NCBI GenBank assembly: GCA_030705745.1
Contig: JAUZPT010000001.1
Location: 1-28,869, forward strand
Source: Bacillota bacterium
GTDB taxonomy: Bacteria; Bacillota; Bacilli; Bacillales; Cytobacillaceae
DNA: 28,869 bases
Direction: 5' to 3'
The notes under the pieces are model-generated. The model did no database searches, had not been told where the DNA came from, and saw only the letters and a list, made by a program, of their open reading frames with translations. Below, piece after piece: positions 24,083-28,869 of the stretch. A program made the position numbers and the translations under genes. Position 1 is the first letter of the stretch. Every line of letters starts with the position of its first letter.

Positions 24083-25920
24083 ATCCGAAAATCGACTCCT
24101 CCGTATAATTTACTTTCATAGCCCTTCATTATCGATTTCTTCATGGGAGTACCTATTTTTTCTTCCACACCATTTTCAAAGCTGATGGAAGACAAATGGT
24201 AGTCAAGATCTTTTAATTGTGTTTTTAATAAAACTACAAAAGGTGCAGAAATCTTTTTTAAGTCGGTTCGTTCGGACGAAACAGAAAGAGAAAGAATTCG
24301 ATTCTGCACTTGCATATCCACAATCGTATCACCAAGGCTTTGCAAATTAAGGTAAAATAGGACTCTGCAATAATTTGGATCTATTTTGCCGTTTTCCAGC
24401 TTTCTCCCGTTCCACTGAATCGATAAATCGGTGGTATGATTAAAAAACGTTAAGGGAACCTGCGTCAAAAATTGCATGATCGGCCCATTGTCATGTGATA
24501 ATAGCTGCATTCCATTCATTCTGTGCAAAAGATTCTCTGCTGGAGCTTTTTGCACAGAATTCGACTGCTCATTTAAGTAGCGGATTAGCAAGGGCTTAAG
24601 CGTCTGCTTTTCTTCTTTCAATACAACGGAAAAATCTTTTTCAAACAAGTCATGCTCAAATCCAAAACCTAATGAGGAAATGAGGCTTTTCAATTGTTTA
24701 CCGGCTTGTTCATTCCCGGACGTTAAAGATAAATTCGCAAATTCTTCTTTGACAACTTCCTCAATCCAATTTTTTTCTGTTTCAGACAAAGAATTTTCAT
24801 GGTAATCCTCAGGATTCAAAACTGCCCTAACGAACTCAGCCATCTTCTTAAAACCATTTTCAATTTGTTCCTCATTTAAACCGATCGATGTAAAAATCCG
24901 AGTGAAATTTTTATGAATATTTTCTTTAAGTAATGAATCGGATTGCGTATCTGTTCCTTTCAGTATATCGGCAATCATTGCTTTTAAATGGTCGAAACCA
25001 TCTGCCTTCTGAACTTTTTGCTGCATACCCTCTAATTTAACTTCTGCATGTTGAAGTACATCAATTTTTTCGGGTTCTGCCGGTCTACTACTTTTTCCAA
25101 ACGATACTGTTTCGATTGCTCCATTCTCTGCTGGAGTTTGGCGATTCGAAACATCGTTTTCGTTGTTGGAGAAGGCAGGAATAAATCCGGCTTTTTTTAA
25201 AAGCCGTTGTGCACGTAATTGATTCGGTTCAGAATTTATCACTTCATTCAAAATGATGGCAAGGGATTTCTCAGCAATTCTTGATTCCGGAGACGCTAAA
25301 ATAGTTTTTAACATAATTTTCAACTGTATAACAGTTGGTGTTAGTGGTGCTGAATCCAATGAACGTAACGTTGCTCCAAGCAGTTCGTGGAAGGGAATCT
25401 TAGCCTGCAAGGAATTTAAAGAGACGAATATTTCCTGTGTAAATGGTAGATTCCTTTCCGCCATTATTTGAATTGTTTCCATTCCTTCTCTTCTCGATGA
25501 AACATTATCCAGCCAATCAGCCGCCAAGGGAATCGCTTCGTTTGGCAAGGCAAGCTGTTCCTTCAAAATGTAGCTGACAAACTCAATATTTCCTTTAGTT
25601 GCAGATAGGCCTAGCTGCATCAGCAAATTTTCCGTATTATCTCCATTTTTGCTTTCCACTGCATCTGTTCCCGCCAAAAGCTTTAAATTCAGCTTTCCCT
25701 CGCCCGGCTGAACCTGAAACCAATACCGAGCCCCAACAGAGAGAGGAACTTCAAGCTTAGCAATCAATTTTTGGGAGCCCACCTGCACTTCTGCAGTTTG
25801 GTTGGGAAATAGCTTCGTAATTTTCCCATGAACGATTTGGCCCGGCTTTAATGACGTAACTTTCGGTTGCTGACCTGACTCTTGTTTAAATAATGTTTTT
25901 AGAATCCCCGACAAAGGCAT
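24079..25920 (-). CDS. ylqG: YlqG: FliK-like protein of unknown function
   Basis: A 613-residue protein with no signal peptide or membrane segment. An N-terminal beta-rich segment (about 24-82: LKPGQIVHGKITKLFPNQTA, then LSVGARYWFQV) precedes a long, charged, mostly helical and low-complexity middle. The C-terminal domain (about 500-585) reads FYLNLQSLGDTIVDMQVQN, then LLKTQLKDLDYHLSSISFE, which follows the Flg_hook pattern of FliK (LIKLNPENLGSLSIEL) in this same window. I infer a FliK-type ruler/switch relative. ATG at 25920 has AAAGGAG eight bases upstream. It is followed with an ATGA overlap by ylqH, an FlhB-C-like gene, which mirrors the FliK-FlhB partnership. rnhB is 16 bases upstream. 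Confidence 0.85.
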   Translation of the reverse strand: MPLSGILKTLFKQESGQQPKVTSLKPGQIVHGKITKLFPNQTAEVQVGSQKLIAKLEVPLSVGARYWFQVQPGEGKLNLKLLAGTDAVESKNGDNTENLLMQLGLSATKGNIEFVSYILKEQLALPNEAIPLAADWLDNVSSRREGMETIQIMAERNLPFTQEIFVSLNSLQAKIPFHELLGATLRSLDSAPLTPTVIQLKIMLKTILASPESRIAEKSLAIILNEVINSEPNQLRAQRLLKKAGFIPAFSNNENDVSNRQTPAENGAIETVSFGKSSRPAEPEKIDVLQHAEVKLEGMQQKVQKADGFDHLKAMIADILKGTDTQSDSLLKENIHKNFTRIFTSIGLNEEQIENGFKKMAEFVRAVLNPEDYHENSLSETEKNWIEEVVKEEFANLSLTSGNEQAGKQLKSLISSLGFGFEHDLFEKDFSVVLKEEKQTLKPLLIRYLNEQSNSVQKAPAENLLHRMNGMQLLSHDNGPIMQFLTQVPLTFFNHTTDLSIQWNGRKLENGKIDPNYCRVLFYLNLQSLGDTIVDMQVQNRILSLSVSSERTDLKKISAPFVVLLKTQLKDLDYHLSSISFENGVEEKIGTPMKKSIMKGYESKLYGGVDFRI

Positions 25921-25936
25921 ACAACCGACTCCTTTC

Positions 25937-26710
25937 CTATTCCCAAATCATATCTTTGACAGGTGCGAAGCTTTTACGATGATACGGCGTAATTCCGTGT
26001 TTTTCAATAGCCTGAAGGTGTTCCTTTGTTCCGTATCCCATATTTCTGCTGAACCCATATGCGGGAAAATTCACGGAAATATCTTTCATAAAACGATCCC
26101 GTGCTGTTTTTGCGATGATGGAAGCTGCTGCGATTGAAATACTTTTAGCATCACCTTTGATAATCGCTTCATTCGGATATGGAGTATCAAGCTTCATTGC
26201 ATCAATCAGTAAAAAATCAGGTTCGCACTTTAAGCCTGAAAGTGCTGTTTTCATAGCCACCTTGGTAGCTTCGTAAATATTAATTCTGTCAATTTCGATG
26301 GCATCAATCATCACGACACTCACGGCAATGGCTTCACGACGAATGATTTCATCGTATTCTTCCCGCTTTTTTTCCGTTAGTTTTTTGGAATCATCAATGC
26401 CTGGCAGATAAAAATTTTCAGGCAGAATGACAGCTGCGGCTGCCACTGGCCCTGCAAGAGGACCTCTGCCCACCTCGTCAATTCCAGCGATGTATTTATA
26501 TCCTTTCAGCCGATACTTCGTTTCATATTGATTCATTTCAATGAACTTGCGCTCAAGAAGCTCCTCATGATGTTTTTTCCTTTTCCATTTATTAAGGAGA
26601 TTCTGGACACCCTTGCGTTCATCTTCAGCAATTTCTTTATAAAACGGATCCTGTACGTCCTGAATGTCTGCAAGTTTTTGCTCTATGATGGAAATCGTAT
26701 ATTTTGTCAT
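25937..26710 (-). CDS. rnhB: Ribonuclease HII RnhB
   Basis: RNase HII cuts RNA in RNA-DNA hybrids and removes single ribonucleotides from DNA. The 257-residue protein has a Bacillus-type helical N-terminal extension (about 1-70) before the catalytic domain. The active-site motif GIDEVGRGPLAGPV contains Asp78 and Glu79; Asp170 in LLIDAM and Asp187 in IIKGDAKS complete the probable DEDD set. The SIAAASIIAKTARDR helix and the YGFSRNMGYGTKEH motif follow. ATG at 26710 has AGGTGA upstream; a GTG five codons earlier lacks a signal. It starts 90 bases after rbgA, behind a terminator, so it may have its own weak promoter (TATAGA at about 26725-26730). Confidence 0.97.
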   Translation of the reverse strand: MTKYTISIIEQKLADIQDVQDPFYKEIAEDERKGVQNLLNKWKRKKHHEELLERKFIEMNQYETKYRLKGYKYIAGIDEVGRGPLAGPVAAAAVILPENFYLPGIDDSKKLTEKKREEYDEIIRREAIAVSVVMIDAIEIDRINIYEATKVAMKTALSGLKCEPDFLLIDAMKLDTPYPNEAIIKGDAKSISIAAASIIAKTARDRFMKDISVNFPAYGFSRNMGYGTKEHLQAIEKHGITPYHRKSFAPVKDMIWE

Positions 26711-26756
26711 TCTTTTCACCTGCACTTATTTTCTATAGTTTGTATCGGATATTTTC

Positions 26757-26788
26757 AAAAAAAATGAAGCTCCCCCTTGCAGGAGAGC
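26757..26788 (-). terminator. Intrinsic terminator after rbgA
   Basis: GCTCCCC (26769-26775) and GGAGAGC (26782-26788) form a seven-base stem with one G-U pair and a six-base loop. On the minus strand it is followed by TTCA and then eight T (26757-26764). It lies 12 bases after the rbgA stop and should at least reduce read-through into rnhB. Confidence 0.85.
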
Positions 26789-26800
26789 CCCAGTAATAAA

Positions 26801-27676
26801 TTATTGTTCTATTGGATCCTTTTCATCAAAAATGCTCGGTTTTTCAAAAGAAATAGGGCCAAATCGTTCCGTTCTGATATCCCTGACGACAAGCTCGGCA
26901 ACTTTGTCATAATCAACAACGCCTCCGCCTCTCAGACAGCCTCTCAGCTTGCCTACATGATCGAATAGCTCTACAACATCCTCCGGTATGGTATCGATGT
27001 TGTATCGCTCCTTCAGGCGTTCTGGATACTGTGACTGCAAGAATCGGATCGTAAATATGGTCAATTCATGCAAATTCAATAAAGTATCTTTAATTGCTCC
27101 CGTTACGGCAAGCTTCATTCCAACTTGCTGATCCTCAAATTTGGGCCATAGTATACCAGGCGTATCAAGGAGCTCCAATTCTTTTCCTACTTTAATCCAT
27201 TGCTGGGCTTTCGTCACCCCCGGAGTATTTCCGGTTTTCGCAATATTTTTCTTAGCCAGCCTGTTAATTAGAGTCGATTTCCCTGCATTCGGAATACCAA
27301 CGATCATCGCCCGAATCGCTCTAGGTTTAACACCCTTCGCTCTTAGACGGTCCAATTTTTCTTTTAAAATTTCATGGGATGCCTGAACAATCTCGCGCAT
27401 GCCTTCTCCAGCATGGGCATTGATAGCTAAGGCTTTTACTCCCTTTTCGGCAAAGAATTTAATCCATTCCTTCGTCGTTTCTTTATCTGCCATATCGGCT
27501 TTATTAAGTAATACAAGTCTTGGTTTATGCTGAATGATTTCGTCAATCATTGGATTTCTTGATGAATACGGAATGCGTGCATCTACCAATTCAAAAATAA
27601 TATCGACGAGTTTCAGTTTTTCCGTGACCTCTCTGCGAGCCTTGGCCATATGGCCAGGAAACCATTGGATCGTCAA
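26801..27676 (-). CDS. rbgA: Ribosome biogenesis GTPase RbgA (YlqF)
   Basis: RbgA is an essential GTPase in late assembly of the 50S ribosomal subunit. The 291-residue protein is circularly permuted: the G4 motif NKAD (58-61) comes first, followed by G1 GIPNAGKS (127-134) and G3 DTPG (171-174). The family N-terminus [20 protein letters not shown] is present, with the catalytic His9 of FPGH. TTG at 27676 is chosen: GGAGG lies seven to eight bases upstream and the protein then begins [10 protein letters not shown] exactly as in B. subtilis. The GTG at 27685 overlaps the signal. It follows lepB by 19 bases. Confidence 0.97.
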   Translation of the reverse strand: MTIQWFPGHMAKARREVTEKLKLVDIIFELVDARIPYSSRNPMIDEIIQHKPRLVLLNKADMADKETTKEWIKFFAEKGVKALAINAHAGEGMREIVQASHEILKEKLDRLRAKGVKPRAIRAMIVGIPNAGKSTLINRLAKKNIAKTGNTPGVTKAQQWIKVGKELELLDTPGILWPKFEDQQVGMKLAVTGAIKDTLLNLHELTIFTIRFLQSQYPERLKERYNIDTIPEDVVELFDHVGKLRGCLRGGGVVDYDKVAELVVRDIRTERFGPISFEKPSIFDEKDPIEQ

Positions 27677-27695
27677 AGTAGCCACCTCCTAAAAT

Positions 27696-28253
27696 CTATT
27701 TCACTTTTTCTATTTTCGCATCTTTTAGAGGCCAATATATGACGCTTGTTTTCCCAAGAACCTTAGTCATCGGGACAGTTCCGATAAGGCGGCTGTCTTT
27801 GCTGAAACGGCGGTTGTCTCCCATGACAAATAGTTCTCCCGGAGGAACGGTATCTCGGCCGATGATATCCTTTAATGTAAAAGAATAAGTCAACGGACTG
27901 TCTCCCAATTCTTTTTTATATTGATCCAAATATGGCTCTTTATACGATTTTCCGTTTACATAAAGCGTATCATTTTTATACTCGACTCGATCCCCAGGAA
28001 GGCCGATGATTCTTTTTATGTAATCCTTTCCTTCAGGAGCGTGAAAAACTATGATATCAAATCGCTTTGGCTTTCCTATTTCATAACTTAATTTATTCAC
28101 AATCATTCTGTCTTGATTATGCAATGTAGGCATCATTGATAATCCGTCAACCACGATTGGGGCAAATAGAAAATAGCGGATAACTGCTGCCAATAAAACG
28201 GCAACCACCAAAGCTTTCGTCCATTCCCACGCTTCATTTTTTTTCTTTTTCAT
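27696..28253 (-). CDS. lepB: Type I signal peptidase (LepB/Sip family)
   Basis: Membrane-bound serine protease that removes signal peptides from exported proteins. The 185-residue product has one N-terminal transmembrane anchor (about 12-33), which is the Gram-positive Sip layout. The catalytic pair is present: Ser39 in VDGLSMMPTL, and Lys80 in DYIKRIIGLPGD. Box D/E motifs are GDNRRFSKDSR at 145-155. ATG at 28253 follows GGTGGGGG. It is absent from this position in B. subtilis as I recall it, and is linked to rbgA by 19 bases. Confidence 0.97.
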   Translation of the reverse strand: MKKKKNEAWEWTKALVVAVLLAAVIRYFLFAPIVVDGLSMMPTLHNQDRMIVNKLSYEIGKPKRFDIIVFHAPEGKDYIKRIIGLPGDRVEYKNDTLYVNGKSYKEPYLDQYKKELGDSPLTYSFTLKDIIGRDTVPPGELFVMGDNRRFSKDSRLIGTVPMTKVLGKTSVIYWPLKDAKIEKVK

Positions 28254-28471
28254 ACTCGTTCCCCCACCAATCTCCGCAAATAAATGTGTTATCAGCTTTA
28301 TTTTACATTATGGAAACAGATTAAACACTGCACTGCCCATTTTTCATGTTAAATTAATATTTTGTTAATAATTCGGAAACAATTTCCCCTCAATTTAACC
28401 CCAGTTTCAATTCGAAACTGTATCATATGTATAAAAAAAGAGCTTGCAAGACAAGCTCTCTTCTTTTCATA
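28254..28471 (-). other. 218-base region between rplS and lepB
   Basis: After the rplS terminator (28433-28459) lies a perfect seven-base inverted repeat, CAGTTTC (28402-28408) and GAAACTG (28414-28420), with a five-base spacer. The remaining bases are AT-rich and must contain a lepB promoter; I see no pair of elements good enough to name. No gene is present. Confidence 0.5.
28433..28459 (-). terminator. Intrinsic terminator after rplS
   Basis: GAGCTTG (28440-28446) and CAAGCTC (28452-28458) form a perfect stem, extended by one A-T pair, with a five-base loop. On the minus strand seven T follow directly (28433-28439). It lies 12 bases after the rplS stop and ends the ribosomal protein transcription unit. 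Confidence 0.93.

Positions 28472-28869
<398 letters not shown>

Overview
The window is a typical low-GC Gram-positive chromosome segment from a motile Bacillaceae (Bacillus-like) bacterium. All 31 recognised protein genes lie on the minus strand, so transcription runs from right (rplS) to left (fliM). The order rplS, rbgA, rnhB, ylqG, ylqH, sucC, sucD, dprA, topA, trmFO, xerC/codV, hslV, hslU, codY, flgB... fliM is the gene order of Bacillus subtilis. The main difference I can recall is a signal peptidase gene (lepB) between rplS and rbgA. No tRNA, rRNA, CRISPR array, insertion sequence or prophage gene was found.

Right part (28869 to about 20300), housekeeping genes. rplS (ribosomal protein L19) ends at a strong terminator. 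Then come lepB-rbgA (protein export; 50S assembly GTPase) and rnhB-ylqG-ylqH (RNase HII plus a FliK-like and a FlhB-C-terminus-like protein). sucC-sucD (succinyl-CoA ligase, TCA cycle) follows with its own likely promoter, and then dprA (DNA uptake and recombination). Terminator-like hairpins separate most of these units.

Middle (about 20300 to 12400). topA sits behind a 539-base gene-free stretch. It is followed by trmFO and the codV-clpQ-clpY-codY cluster (XerC recombinase, HslVU protease, and the GTP/branched-chain amino acid sensor CodY), which ends at a strong terminator.

Left part (12400 to 1), the start of the fla/che operon: flgB, flgC, fliE, fliF, fliG, fliH, fliI, fliJ, ylxF (motE-like), fliK, flgD, a small TIGR02530-type protein, flgE, flbD/swrD, fliL and fliM (cut by the window edge). 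Together they encode the rod, MS ring, C-ring rotor, export ATPase complex, hook cap, hook and hook-length control. The 385-base codY-flgB gap is where the operon promoters should lie; I see weak sigma-A-like and sigma-D-like candidates there.

The main observations for follow-up are four. (1) ylqG-ylqH looks like a second FliK/FlhB-C-terminal switch pair outside the flagellar operon; YlqH matches the post-cleavage FlhB fragment and lacks the NPTH self-cleavage motif. (2) A GC-rich palindrome with a C8 run sits where the flbD ribosome-binding site should be. (3) Hairpins lie directly before the fliF and flgE ribosome-binding sites. (4) Long leaders precede topA and sucC. Eight of the 31 genes appear to start with TTG or GTG. 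Start sites were chosen from Shine-Dalgarno position and remembered family N-termini; no database search was run.
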